This document shows, piece by piece, positions 45,493 to 58,504 of a stretch of DNA of 64,000 nucleotides. The notes under the pieces are model-generated. The model worked only from the letters and a program-made list of their open reading frames with translations. It was not told the DNA's origin and searched no databases. The position numbers were made by a program, and so were the translations under genes. The DNA is taken from NCBI GenBank assembly GCA_025642075.2, contig JAODUO010000034.1, forward strand, positions 47,501-111,500, in the 5' to 3' direction. Source of the stretch: Ridgeia piscesae (Eukaryota; Annelida; Polychaeta; Sabellida; Siboglinidae). Within the stretch, counting starts at the first letter, position 1. Each line of letters opens with the position of its first letter.

Positions 45493-47934
45493 AAAACTTG
45501 AAAATATGTAAGTTGATAACAAATAAAACATAAAAGCTAATTGTGTGACACTAGTAGAAAAAAGACACTGTCTGAAGAGTGGGCAGGAAGAGGCTAGGAT
45601 GAACTAGACTGGGATGGGAAGATTCTGCAGAGAGATTAGGAGTTAGGAGGAATTGTGAGAGGAGTGGGGAATGAGAGTGAAATAGAGAGGCAAGTTGAGA
45701 TGGTTGGTAGAGAAGTTGTTAGCTGCCAAACATGTGATTTGTTGGATCTGATGTAGAAAGAAAACTAGTCACCAGAGGAATTTAGTGCACATTCAGAATC
45801 ATCTTCTTCGGACGTCATTTATATAAAATTCTACAACATTTTGTTGTCCTTCAATTATTTATTAGTAAACACTAATTTCCAAAAAAAGGTTTGAAAACAT
45901 TTTGATGGTGTTTAATAGGTTTTGTTAATTAACTTTAGTTAAATGACATTTATTCAGTGAAAAGAGCAACTGCGGTGATAACATAACTATAGTACACAAC
46001 TGTATCTTTGTGTGAAGTATAATTGACCATTTAAAACTGTAACAAGCGCAATAAAACACAGAATAAAAGGTCAGTATTGTACAGCGATGGAATTTCCAAC
46101 AGGTTCTGTCCAACATGTGACATTTTAATGACCACCTCAGGTTTATCAAATCTGTATCTCACCTAATCCCTGTCCACCTCCAGGTGTGTCACAGTTTTAT
46201 TGTCTCACTCAGAATCAGAACAATGTGTGATGTAATCTAATTACAAGTTACTCAGTCTTAGGAGTAGTCTGGTGCAAAACTGTGGCAGGGTACAAATATC
46301 TTAATCTCTCCCTGCCAGTTGGGGCAGGGTGATTGACAGGGTGTTGATTGCTCAACCTCTCTGGCCTGAGACCCTGTCCCCTGGGTGTTGAGTAGTGGTC
46401 AGTGTGATTGACTAACCACACACTGACCACACACTGACTTGTGTGTAGAGTGTGTGACAGATTGATTCAACAGGTAACTCATGTTGATCCAGGGTAATTA
46501 CCCCAGTAGTGGGGTATTATGCTAGGGTGGTTGGGTTTAAGTCAGGAATGGAAGGATTGTAGCAAAACTGCCCAGACATAGAGATGGGGAAGATAAAATC
46601 TATCTTTGAGTACATTAACACAGAGTGGAACTGTCAAATTTGGCACCTGTTTACTATAAAACATGACAATAATGGACACCTTTTAAATTCCAGACATATT
46701 TTTGTGTCTCAGAGTGCATCGACACCCTGGGTTACTAAAATGTTGACACCCAAAATTTAGTTTTAAGATTGGAATGATACAAAATTATGACAAATTTAGA
46801 AAGGGCTTACTAGTGATACTTACCTTTACAGATGCAGAGTTTTTGTGGATCAATGAATAAAAAATATTGAATTAAAACTTATATTACTTGTAATGATTAT
46901 AACTAAAGAAATGACTGTGCTTAAACAAATTATGTGAATGTGATATATTAATTGATGTACATGGGAAAATGAAGAAAATATTACACTCTAGTCAAATACA
47001 ATGGCAAATACTGACCTGCATAAATGCACAGATATAAGATGAACGAAAAGCATTTTATTAAAATAATATCAGAAAATTATATGTATATAATAATTATGTA
47101 TAATATATATAATATTATATATATAATTATATAATTTTTTTAATGTATTGTTATTGTGGGAAATGAACTATTTACTATCATAGGGATGGGTCACGCTTGA
47201 CAGGTCAAACAACATAAATATTATCAATTAATTTATATCAAAACACACAACATGAAATTACTGCCATAGGAAGTGTTAAAAAAACGGGTTGAAATGTTTT
47301 CAACAAGATTACCACCCAACATGATAAGCTCCAGATGGCTCCTGAACAAGATAGTTGATAGAACCAGCTTATCACGAGGTCAGTTTTTTTTATCTACATG
47401 TATATGCACCATGATCAGGTATCTATCATTTTATATGTAATATTCAAATAGCTAAGAATTAATACATGCCTTAAAAGAAATGTATATTCATTTATCATAT
47501 AATATAAATATTATTTATAATATATACCATCTTCTTGGTTTGGCTTTCAGTCAAAGATTGGTGTATGTCAACATATCCTGCCTGGAGAGGGATATTTGGT
47601 CTATCTTAGACACCCTGGGGCTATGATAATGGCCATTAATTAGTTGTGTTTGTATGTTGACAGGACTGTGTTTATTGTGGTTCAAGTTACCCAATGTTAC
47701 CCGCAGTATACCTCATTAATGGCTGAATTAAGATAAGATATGGGGATTTATGTTGTAATTTGATATCTTGGTGACAAACATATTGTTGCAGCTAGAATTC
47801 AAAAAATTCTTATACAACATATCTGAAATAAGTTGGAAATTGTGTTTTCTTTTAAATAATTTTGAAATATTGCCTGAATTGGAGTCCATGTGTTAGAATG
47901 GTCTGTGGTTTGTCTTTAAGAGAACAATTAATAT
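45493..47934. other. intergenic, AT-rich, no gene seen
   Basis: No exon recognised. A purine-rich stretch lies at 45580-45720 and an AT-only patch at 47090-47145. Near 46390-46435 the phrase ACACACTGACCAC is repeated. Confidence 0.45.
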
Positions 47935-47958
47935 TTATATATGTATACAGTGTATATA

Positions 47959-48020
<62 letters not shown>

Positions 48021-48240
48021 TATATAATATATATTATATAGAATATTGTATATATATATATATATATACATCTATATTTTATATATAATATATATATATA
48101 TATATTATATATAAATATATATAATTATATATATATATATATTATATATAAATATATATAATAAAATATTATATATATATATATATATATATAATATGAT
48201 ATATATATATATAATATGATATATATATATATATATAATA

Positions 48241-48282
<42 letters not shown>

Positions 48283-48350
48283 AATATATATAATAAAATA
48301 TTATATATATATATATATATAAAATTTATGATATATATAATACATTTATT
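47935..48350. repeat. long (TA)n-rich low-complexity block
   Basis: About 400 bp of TA/ATATAAATA units, with a partial higher-order pattern in which TATAAATATATATAATAAAAT occurs twice (near 48110-48170 and 48275-48300). Likely to form cruciform or hairpin structures and to be length-variable. Confidence 0.95.
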
Positions 48351-50347
48351 TGCTCCTGGTCAGCATTGAACATGTTAATAAATGTTGGGCTGTGAAATTT
48401 TTATTTTCCAACGTGAGGGATGATGGTGTAGATAGAAGACTGGGGTTGGATATGGGGGGTGGATAGCTAATCTGTCTGAGAGGTTTATATGACAGGCTGG
48501 TCTAGAGGCCTCTCACTTTGCACAGTGTTCACAAATAACCTGTCAACCATTTCCTAGGTATCTCTGTGGTGGACCATGTCTGCATCAGAGCCCAAGACTT
48601 TAATTCCAGATTCACAATATATGGGACAAATGTTGTGCACATATTAGAAGTGAGTGATGAGGATGCGAAAGTTTTTTTTAAATTAGATTAAAGTGTTGTT
48701 GCAGTATTAGCCAGTACCTGATAAAGAATCAGTATTAAACTGTTATATCTCCAGCAGGACCAAAGAAAACATCTATATGGCACATTAAACAGTATTATAT
48801 GTTCTGTTATTTTAATTGTAAATAAAGAATTAAATTTAAAAACATAATTACAAAAACATTATTATTAAGTATGACGTTAATAATATTTATATATTGTGTC
48901 GCCATTTGTTACAGTGATGTGTGACAGAATGTTTTAAATCCAAACTATTAACCCTGAAAAAGACACTTGCAAATTGTCATATTCTATTGCTTAAATATAT
49001 TCATACAGCATAGGTCCATAGGTTTGGTCAGCTATTTGTTTTATACCCAGTAGCACATTTCTGCCAGGACCTGGATGTTTAGGGGGATGGAAAAGTAAAT
49101 ACCATCACATTCTTAAAACTTTGTCCTGCATAATTATTCTCCCCTGATGAGCAGTAAATCAACTGAACGACCTCTGTGGCGACTGGAGGCTGGCTGGAGG
49201 CTGGCGTTGATAAATGGAACCAAATATTAATTTTCTGTTCATTATGTGGGAATAGTAATTAAGTCACCATTCAGTGCTATTGGTTTCAATGGATCCCTCC
49301 TTTCCCAGCTGTCTGGGAATCTGCCCTGAGATCTCCCTGTTTGGTGCAGCTGGACATGCAGTAGCTCTCTGGGCAGATTTAATCAAGATCAGGTCTAAAC
49401 AGGACTCTCTGTCACCAGACCTCCTCCTGTCCTCAATGGTTCTGTGATTGTCATCAGGAGGAGTATCACTGGGGGAGAGATGTCTCAATCTGCATTGCCT
49501 GATTCCATCATTGATGATGAAATCAGGAAATGGGGTTTTGAATTTGTTTAAATAAACATCTATAACCTAAGAGGATTCAGAGGATATGTCTCAAATGATT
49601 TTATTAAAATAGGAAAGTTTCCAGATAAGTTCAGATTTTAATCTGTATGTTTGTTGAGTACATGTATATATTAAGACGGTTGTGGCAGACAATGTACCCT
49701 GAAGCAGTATACAAATTAATTCTGGTTTTCACTAATGTTGTTTTTAAGTGTCCAACTAGTAATGTTAAAGTAATGTAAATGTTTTACTTATCAGTTTTGT
49801 TTAACTATTAAGTCAACTTTTCTTTCACCAAGTTTAACAAACCAAGTAAATTAGGATTAAAATCACTCTAGGACATGTACAGTTTAGACAGTTTAGAATA
49901 ATCGCCACGGAAACCACAACCTCACTGTTCATTCCAGGACGGTTCCTTTTCCCAAAACTTCATTTGTAAAGATGATATTGAAACCTGTCTTCTTCTGATA
50001 GTCATCTTAAGACACTGAGGTGAACAGATTCCTGTGTGCAGTATCCATGTAGTCCACCAGGACTTTAAAGGTATCAATAGCCCGGAGTCGCGTGCCATAT
50101 GTCGACTTGTTAACTGAGAAGACAGGTTATTACCAAACGACTACATTGGGTGTGTTTTGGGCCTAACTTTGTTGTGAATGTTATCAGCACGGGACAGATG
50201 GTTGGGACATATAAACGGTTGACCCTAATCAAGACAATCAGTCAGCCATGTAAGACATTCATGTGTCTTGCATGCTACATACAACTTCCTTGCCACAATC
50301 CTAACAATCTCCCCCCACCATATGTTGTATGTGATAGCAACAGTTGA
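48351..50347. other. intergenic, no gene seen
   Basis: AT-rich apart from a GC-richer patch at 49260-49500, where a 74-codon minus frame has no domain or splice support. No recognised feature. Confidence 0.4.
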
Positions 50348-50518
50348 CTTTGCAATGCTCTAATAACCTGTCGTTTCTATCAATGTTATGGACACCGCGA
50401 GTCTCACTTCAAGTGCAGGGTTGTTAGGAGCACTGGAATGTGGGCTGCAGGTGAACGTAATGGTTACCATGGCGACACAATGTGGGCGCGTGGTGGAATT
50501 TCTCTCCCACAGTTGGAA
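50348..50518 (+). other. short coding-like frame with Cys/His spacing, unrecognised
   Basis: An open stretch between two stops reads CRFYQCYGHRESHFKC and continues basic (VVRSTGMWAAGERNGYHGD). The Cys/His spacing recalls a degraded zinc knuckle, and composition is GC-richer than neighbours. A GTGAAC after WAA could be a donor. It may be a fragment of a transposable element or exon. Evidence is weak. Confidence 0.15.
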
Positions 50519-51740
50519 TGATCACCTTTCAGACGCACTTGGCACGCTTCGGCATTGTTCTGTGTGAAAAAATGTGAATATCTGATGTACATTCAGCAGT
50601 TTAAAACTGAGCATTTGACATTTCAAATGAAGCCATATGTATACATGTATGTCATATGTTTAAAAATATCCCTGGCAAAATCTTCTGAATAAAATGACCA
50701 AATAGGAATTTTTACTAATAAATAATAATAATTAGGTAACTTCTATTGCACCTAAATCCTTAGAAACCAAACTCAGAGGCGCATCAATACAAAAGGGATA
50801 CTAGATCTCAGAGTCTATAAACAAATTCAGTTATCATCAGATTGATTGATAGCAAATTGTATAGAAATAAAAAAAATTAAAAAAAATATATTAAAAAAAA
50901 TATATATATATATATATATATATGCTAGTAAAAAATAGTAATTTTATTCAGGAGATTCTGCAAGAGATGTCATCATAGGTTTTGTTCTGGAACATATCAA
51001 TATGCTGGGCTACATCTGTTGCATTGATTATTACACCAAGTAAATGCAGGCTAATTACAGCTGATTTAATTCCATTTTCATTTTAAAATATGCTAATCAT
51101 TTTAAAAACAATCGCCCTTTGAATGACTGTTTTAAGTTTACTTGATGATTTTGCTAATAATTGACACATAAATGTTGCACTATATTAGTTAGATATTTTG
51201 TAAATCGAATAAACAAATTTGAGCAGCAAGTAGACACATTGAGGAGGTGACTTTAAGTGATGCCTATAATTAGTCAATAAAAATTATAATTAGGTCATAA
51301 AGGAAGCTATAAAGGGGTAGGGTAGAATGGCCTAGATGATACACCCCTGGCAACAGACGACAGGCAAATGTTGCTGTTGTGTATTCAGGCACAGAGAATG
51401 GACCTCTGTAAAAAGTAACACATTCTTGCTGGTAAAGGGGAAAGGCAGGGGTAACATAGCTGGCTACAACTGGCAGAAACCCTTCCATTCAGCAGCAGCA
51501 TGAAGTAGTAAAAACATTAGCATAATGACAATTTTAAAATTAAATTTCCTTAGTATGTAAATTGACCCTTAAGGGGAATGTATGACTATTACCTTAAGTT
51601 GGCACTCTAAAATATAGTTAAACTGCCATTTTAGGTAACCCATCTTTATAATTGTTGCAAACCGTAGTTTCTTTATTTTCATCATCTAACTAAAGAATGG
51701 GGAACTGAGGAACATGCATGACCTGTGCAACTAGTAGTCG
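50519..51740. other. intergenic, no gene seen
   Basis: AT-rich, with poly-A and a (TA)n run at 50870-50925. No other feature. Confidence 0.5.
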
Positions 51741-51873
51741 TCTACTACTGCTACTGCTACTGCTACTGCTACTGCTACTGCTACTGCTACTGCTACTGCT
51801 ACTGCTACTGCTACTGCTACTGCTACTGCTACTGCTACTGCTACTGCTACTGCTACTGCTACTACTACTACAG
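51741..51873. repeat. hexanucleotide microsatellite (CTACTG)n
   Basis: About 20 CTACTG units with CTACTACTA at the edges. Reads poly-Ser on the minus strand, an artefact. Confidence 0.97.
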
Positions 51874-51995
51874 TGCAGTGTACTACTACTGTAATTAACG
51901 TTGTTATGTAAAGAAACTAATATCATTATGTTGTGTTAATGTGAATTTCTACCAGGTGAATTTCCCATTTGTGATCATGAAAGGTTATTTAATTT

Positions 51996-52540
51996 TATCG
52001 TATCGTATCGTATCGTATCGTATCGTATCGTATCGTATCGTATCGTATCGTATCGTATCGTATCGTATCGTATCGTATCGTATCGTATCGTATCGTATCG
52101 TATCGTATCGTATCGTATCGTATCGTATCCCCATCCCCATCCCCATCCCCATCCCCATCCCCATTCATATCATATCATATCATATCATATATCATATCAT
52201 ATCATATCATATCATATCATATCATATCATATCATATCATATCATATCATATCATATCATATCATACATATCATATCTTATTATATCGTATTATATCATA
52301 TTACACGTGTTGATTTCCCTATTCCTATTCCTATCCTATTCCTATCCCTATCCCTATCCTATCCTATCCCTATCCCTATCCCTATCCCTATCCCTATCCC
52401 TATCCCTATCCCTATCCCATTCCCATTCCCATTCCCATTCCCATTCCCATTCCCATTCCCATTCCCATTCCCATTCCCATTCCCATTCCCATTCCTATTC
52501 CTATTCCTATCCCTATCCTATCCTATTCCTATTGTAATGA
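51996..52540. repeat. compound penta/hexanucleotide microsatellite
   Basis: Adjacent blocks in order: (TATCG)n 51996-52129, (ATCCCC)n to about 52162, (ATCAT)n 52166-52272, then (CCTATT)/(CCTATC)n, (CCCATT)n and (CCTATT)n to 52535. Neighbouring units differ by one or two bases, so each block looks derived from the last. The minus strand is purine-rich in the CCC parts. A 198-codon frame through it is an artefact. Confidence 0.97.
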
Positions 52541-53334
52541 TAGTATTTTGGTTTGTTATGTATAAGGGGAATAAGGGAACGAAGGATGACCACAGTGGTG
52601 ACAACATTTACATAGACATTATTGAAATGTCAATGTAGTATACTTTTAAATACCAATACCACAATGTTTCACAATAAACCAGTTTTTAAGTACTCAAACC
52701 CAGTCATTATGCAAGCACAGTAACCAGTACTTTTGATTTATTTCTGCATTTTCCCAGTTAAAATGTATATACTTTATAACACTAAAAATACTGAGTAGCA
52801 CAGCAATAAAGATGACATAACTTTAGATATAATTGTAGATGGATAAGTTAAACGATTTGAGACATTTAGTAACAAAACATTACTTATGGCTAGCTGCAGC
52901 AGTCAGCCTATGAAAATTGCAGTACATTTCCTTAAGTGAGGTGCAAGATCTCAAACCAAATTCTGTCCTGTCTTATGCAATGCCAATGCCAGGCGCCAGT
53001 ACCCTGGGGGTTGGGGGGGGGGGTAGATGACCCAGGGTTGAGTGACAGGTGGACACTACCTTCTAGAGGGTCTTGTATTGTGTGGCAGGAGAAAGATGAT
53101 AACCACAGGCCGTGTGAGTGGCTGGGGTGGAGACAGGAGTAGGGGTGGGGTATATGTAGTGGTGACAGGCAGTGACAGTCGTGTGTGACAGGTGACAGAT
53201 GACGTGTCAGTGTTGCTCCTTCAAGCAAGAGGTCTTGGGTAGAAGTCAAGTAGACACCAAACTTTATTGAATTCTGCAGGTGTTTCACGTCTGACTTCTG
53301 TGCAACATTACAAGGTATGTGAACTTATTTGATG
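52541..53334. other. intergenic, no gene seen
   Basis: AT-rich to 52930. GC-richer 52970-53240 with a run of nine G at 53012 and GTGACAG words. No supported gene. Confidence 0.45.
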
Positions 53335-53462
53335 GTAGGAGTCTAGGTGTGTTGTTTGATGGTAGGTGACTAGGCGTGTTGTTTGATGGTAGGTGACTAG
53401 GTGTGTTGTTTGATGGTAGGTGACTAGGTGTGTTGTTTGATGGTAGGTGACTAAATGTGTTG
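53335..53462. repeat. 27-bp minisatellite
   Basis: Five units of about 27 bp containing GTTTGATGGTAGGTGACTAG. Confidence 0.93.
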
Positions 53463-53818
53463 TCTTATTGGCCTCAGACATTCCTTGCAGGACGTCATCT
53501 TCTATGTGAAGAATTGGGGTTTAGCTTCCCGCAGTTGACTATTCTGATGGTGCCTTGAGCAGACGAACCTATCAAAGTCTGTCTGGTGGTTTTAAACCCT
53601 GCATATTTCTGTGTGGTGTGTCTACATTTATTCACACAGTTGTTGCATTTAGCAGTGATTTTACATATTGTTTTAGACAAGTAATGTTTAAAAATAATCC
53701 TACAGCTCAAGGTGCTTCACTCTGGTGTGATGAATGATCACTCTGGCTCTTGTGTCAATTACACCTGTGATTCACCAGAATGAAATAAAGTTAGTATGAT
53801 CTTCATGAAATGTTAAGA
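53463..53818. other. no gene seen
   Basis: Mixed composition. Short frames on both strands without recognised domain or splice sites. Confidence 0.4.
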
Positions 53819-54089
53819 CAGTCAGTCAGTCAGTCAGTCAGTCAGTCACTCACTCACTCACTCACTCACTCACTCACTCACTCACTCAGTCACTCAGTCA
53901 CTTAGTCATCTCTTAGTCACATAGTCACTTAGTCATTTACTTACTCAGTCAGTCAGTCAGTCAGTCAGTCACTCACTCACTACTCACTCACTCAGTCACT
54001 TAGTCACTTAGTCATCTCTTAGTCACATAGTCACTTAGTCATTTACTTACTCAGTCAGTCAGTCAGTCAGTCAGTCAGTCAGTCAGCCA
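53819..54089. repeat. (CAGT)n/(CACT)n tetranucleotide block with higher-order repeat
   Basis: CAGT and CACT runs. A longer phrase including TAGTCATCTCTTAGTCACAT and TTTACTTACTCAGTC occurs twice (near 53900 and 54010), a higher-order unit of about 110 bp. Confidence 0.95.
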
Positions 54090-54277
54090 GCGAGACGGAC
54101 GGACGGACGGACGGACGGAGACGGACGGACGGACGGACGGACGGAGACGGACGGACAGACGGACGGACGGACGGACGGACGGACGGACGGACGGACGGAC
54201 GGACGGACGGACGGACGGACGGACGGACGGACGGACGGACGGACGGACGGACGGACGGACGGACGGACGGACGGACG
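54090..54277. repeat. tetranucleotide microsatellite (GGAC)n
   Basis: About 45 ACGG units with three GGAGAC interruptions near the left end and one ACAG. Directly follows the CAGT block. Reads SVRP repeats on the minus strand, an artefact. Confidence 0.98.
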
Positions 54278-55134
54278 CATGCACCCATGCAGCTGTTCTA
54301 TGTTTCCTTTGCTCCTCAAGTGTGATGTGGGATATTTTATACCCTCCTGTTCTGTGCCAACTGTGACACTGTTTTGTACATATAATTAAAACACAGAAAA
54401 AGAATTACACTATAACATATAATTACAACCCATGCCCCCTCCCCCATCAACCCAAGCAAACTCTAGATCTGTCAGCATATCCTTGAATGTGCATATATCA
54501 TTATCAATAGATAATCTTTGTTTTACACATGGTTCTTAAGGAATTTATTAATAGAATGTACTGGCTATGTTTTAATGAACAGTACTATCCAATCTAAGAA
54601 ATTGTATTAGTCTCCTTTTAGTTATTGAAATAATATTTTGTTTAATTTTTTAATGTAGATGTGCGCAAGTCTTCATACTGTAATATGTGGACCTAAATTT
54701 TTTGTAATTTGTTACAGAATTTTACAACACCCTGTCAAACATTTTGTACAAACTTCACGACCCAAATCCTGCAGTTACACTGATTTTGAAGTTGATTTAT
54801 GCATGTTTCTTATTCAACTAAACAGCCTTTGAGAACACTATCCCGCAACGGTTATGAACCTGAGCTTGTATATCATCCACAAGTTGTGTACAAGTGCATG
54901 TCTATGTCAGTTGACAATATCACCAGTGTTGTCATGTGTGGCCGGAATATTAAAAGTGAAGCATCAGTGTCACCATCCCTTGTGCCGATGACATGTCTAC
55001 AAAATGTGACACAACCTTCCCCCAGGACGTGTCATGAGTTCTTCTTAGCCTTTGTATGACTGTCTAAATCACCCGTCTTTTACACGTATCTGATGCCAGC
55101 ACCACAGTAACATAAGACGTTTTACACCTGTGAC
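54278..55134. other. mostly non-coding; weak plus-strand terminal-exon candidate
   Basis: 54832-55059 on the plus strand follows AACTAAACAG and is open for 75 codons to TGA (PLRTLSRNGYEPELVYHPQV and onward). It has coding-like composition but no recognised domain, and no partner exon was found. The rest is AT-rich. Confidence 0.2.
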
Positions 55135-55246
55135 CTGCACCAGCAGAATCTTGTGCCATCTTGCTGGCAAGCTGTGAAGTCGCTGATGCGGAAAGTACTT
55201 GTCACGGTTGAGTGCACAACTGAAAGTAGCTGTTGACACAGGCGCA
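55135..55246 (-). other. candidate internal exon, unrecognised
   Basis: A long pyrimidine tract ending CCACCTCTCCTCAG leads into an open segment (RLCQQLLSVVHSTVTSTF, then RISDFTACQQDG). The donor is either GTCACA at 55134 or GTGCAG at 55140, both weak, and both leave phase 2. No known domain. Its phase does not join directly to exon 60691-60829. Confidence 0.25.
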
Positions 55247-57581
55247 CTGAGGAGAGGTGGAGGGATCCAGGGAACAGATGGGGAGGAGGAAGCCGCCAAA
55301 TCACCTACACAGTCCCGCTCACACTTTCAACATAGTTAATAGCTCTTTATCTGTGTGCAAACTGAATGGCTCACAGGTGATTGATCTGTGTGCAGTTTGT
55401 GGTTATTAATATTCATACCATCAACAGTAGAAGCATGTGACAATATAGCCACCTATCTAACACACTTTAAAATTATTTTTTCCTTTATACTTTGGGTTAT
55501 CAATTGTGTGCAGGTATATGTCAATCATAATACACTATTATACAGTAAGTATGCATGTTTCCCATGCCCTCTCCTGCCCTTCCTCCCCAGTCACTTTCAC
55601 AGTCCAGGGTGGCAGATGGCAGGGATCAGATAATGGTAACCACAGGGAGGGTTCTTCTGTAAACATAAGATCCTACACCTGATGTTGGCTCACAGATGAC
55701 TCAGGTGATAACAGCTTACAGAACATAGCTACACCTGTCTACACCTGTACAGGTGAGCTGAGCTGTGTGCAGGCAGGTAAAACCAGGAGCATTCCATCAG
55801 TTCAATTAAGTTTAAGCCATTTTATTCACACACTTCTCTTGTTATCATCTACCAGAGGTCTGTCACTTGAATAATGTGTGATTTGGCTTTCAAAAACATG
55901 TGAATATGTTATGTATTTACTAAATTTTACTTATTATTCATACGCAGCATTAATTTTGTGTTACCACAAGTGCGCATAATGGTGATTACTGGTCTACATT
56001 TTTAGAAAATATGTCAGCTATGTTGGTGTGTTGGATAATTAAATCAGTTAGTCAAATTGCCCTCTCTTGGAGGGTTATATTAAAGGGGTAAGACCTGTGT
56101 GAAAATTACCTGTCAATTTTGAGGAAAAACATGGTCAAATAACGATACCCCTAATCACCACCAAGCTGACAAATGTTGACATTTTGTTTCACCTTTGATA
56201 TTTAAGTGGTTGATTGTCCACTAATTTGTCAATCTGATGCCGATGCATAGACTTTTTTACTTTACTAACGTATCCAATGCAGAAGTGTTGCAAAAACACA
56301 CATCGCAATCAGTCTACATGTTCTAGGGATTGCATATAACTAATTGTCTTCTATGGTCTCACCACTGTGTCTGTTTCCAGACCTGTCAGATTCTGACTGA
56401 CTCTCTCATCATCAGCTCCAATATGAACATTCTCACAAGCTCAGTTTATGGAGCAGCTATTAAGGCTGTCCATTGAAAGTATGAATTAAAACTCCAATGA
56501 TTTATGCAAGAAAGAAAATACCTGTGCCATCATTCACGTGCTGTGAGCAAGGAACATTACTGTCAGAATCCACCTGCTTCTAAAACAATAAAACCCGTCT
56601 GGGTCTTACAGACACTTAGGAAGGGGTTGTGACACTGGCATGGATAGGGTAATTACTCCAGTTGGTCCTTGAACAGTTATTATTTTTTAATATTGATTTA
56701 CTACATATCGCGAAAATGTTGTCAGATGATATCAAACATGCAGGCATCATGCCAGAAATCTACCAACATGAATGTAGCTACAATCATGTCTTTTGAGACT
56801 AAAGCTGATTAGTAAACTAAAAAATTCACACATTGTGCCATAGACTATGTTGTGCCATTTATGCTATAACATTTTTACTAGACTAAAAATAAATTGCATT
56901 TCCACACAGTTTGGTATAGTTTCCAGATATCTGTGGTTCTGTTTCTGTCTGGTTTGTGATTTATGTTTCATTTAGTGGGCTATTAAAATACAAAGAAATA
57001 AGGTGATAAAATTACACGTAATCTTGTCTGTTGCAGCCCAATCTTTACGTCGGACAGACAGTTTATTACCAAGTAACATTAAAAATCAATGAGAACTGTT
57101 TCGCATTGTGGCATTAACATATAAAACTTCCCCTAGTTCTCAGAAATTCTTAAGTATATGAATATTGATAGTATGTTAATTGTTTGGAACTTTGGATGTT
57201 GTGCAGCTAATGTGTTTGATATATGAATAACAACATCCTGGTGCACATATCATGTGTTACTGATATCCCTGCATGTCAGGATAGCAATATTTATCTTGAC
57301 ACCCCTTGGAGGGGGCAGGGGGTGGGATTGGTAGGGTAGAGAGTGACACCCACTGTGCTGTTTCCTATTTGCTACTGTTCTTGATTGTTATCTTACAGAC
57401 ATACTTTGCCTATGTTTCATCAACTTCCAACTGAAGGAGTGTAGAGGTCAGAGGTCAGTGGTTCCCCCTAGATCCTAGTTTGTGACATCAGTATGAAGCC
57501 TGTCATGTGAGACTATCTTTGTAGATATGGTCTTGCAGTACACCGTTCTTGCCAGTGGTTGAATTTCAACAAGGAAGGCAA
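55247..57581. other. intergenic, no gene seen
   Basis: AT-rich, with some GC-richer patches (55560-55780 contains ACACCTGT repeats). No recognised exon. Confidence 0.45.
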
Positions 57582-57675
57582 GCAAATTTAGTTCAAGAAC
57601 CATGCATAATCATTTTGTTTGAGGTTATCAATTTTCAAACAAAATGATTATGCATGGTTCTTGAATTAAATTTGC
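57582..57675. repeat. near-perfect 41-bp-arm hairpin
   Basis: Arms 57582-57622 and 57635-57675 are reverse complements with a single mismatch; the loop is 12 nt (57623-57634). The arm contains AAGAACCATGCATAATCATT. No target-site duplication was evident. Could be a very small foldback element or a precursor-like RNA hairpin. The tandem GGGTCATGTGACT pair follows at 57677-57703. Confidence 0.9.
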
Positions 57676-57703
57676 TGGGTCATGTGACTGGGTCATGTGA
57701 CTG

Positions 57704-58198
57704 ATATATGGGCAAGTTTCTAGAACACAATGTCATGATGAGTAAATTTGACAGGCGTTTAGACAGCATGATACAGATGTATAGTCAAAGACAGAAACGT
57801 AAAGACTATACAGTTGGTTGATCTACTGAGCCGTATATATGTCATGCTGCAAATGTATGAATGGATATTTCAATAATATTTTAATAATTGTAAATGTTGT
57901 CCCAGTTACACGATTAGCTGAACATAACAAATATCACCACAAAAAACACACACGACTTGAGATGACCTTTATGAAGGTTATCAGTGTTAAACTAATATAT
58001 TGGTGGTTGAATTTTGTAGGCGTGCCAGTAACATGTCTGTAGGCTGACACAGTTGTGTCAGAGCCACTGGTCTCTGGTCCTGCTGCATAGATGTATATGC
58101 AAGTTGTTTACTGAATGGCTAAAGAAATTTAGGAAATATATTACATGGGTATCTATGCTTCTAAAAATTAACAGTTGTTTATTTCTAACTTGTAATCG
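57704..58198. other. no gene seen
   Basis: AT-rich sequence. Short frames without support. Confidence 0.45.
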
Positions 58199-58418
58199 TG
58201 TGTGTGTGTGTGGTGTGTGTGTGCGTGCGTGCGTGCGTGCGTGCGTGGTGTGCATATGTTCATGTGTGTGCGTGCGTGCGTGCGTGCGTGTGTGTGCGTG
58301 CGTGCGTGCGTGCGTGCATGTGTGTGTGCGTGCATGTGTGTGTGTGCATACGTTCATGTGTGTGCACGTGTGTGTGTGCATGCATGCGTGTGTGTGTGTG
58401 CATACGTTCATGTGTGTG

Positions 58419-58450
<32 letters not shown>

Positions 58451-58504
58451 TGCGTGCGTGTGCGTGTGTGTGTGCATGCGGGCGTGCGTGCGTGCGTGCG
58501 TGTG
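58199..58504. repeat. GT/GC alternating microsatellite (TGTG, TGCG)
   Basis: About 300 bp of alternating purine-pyrimidine TG and CG steps, in blocks of (TGCG)n and (TG)n. Such sequence favours Z-DNA. Two longer phrases with GCATACGTTCATGTGTGTG recur near 58345 and 58400. [12 protein letters not shown] frames are artefacts. Confidence 0.97.

Noticed and set aside
51941..52537. 198-residue frame with SYRIV and SHSH repeats
   Set aside because: Pure microsatellite translation.
54075..54319. SVRP-repeat frames on the minus strand
   Set aside because: Translation of (GGAC)n in three frames; no flanking coding signal.
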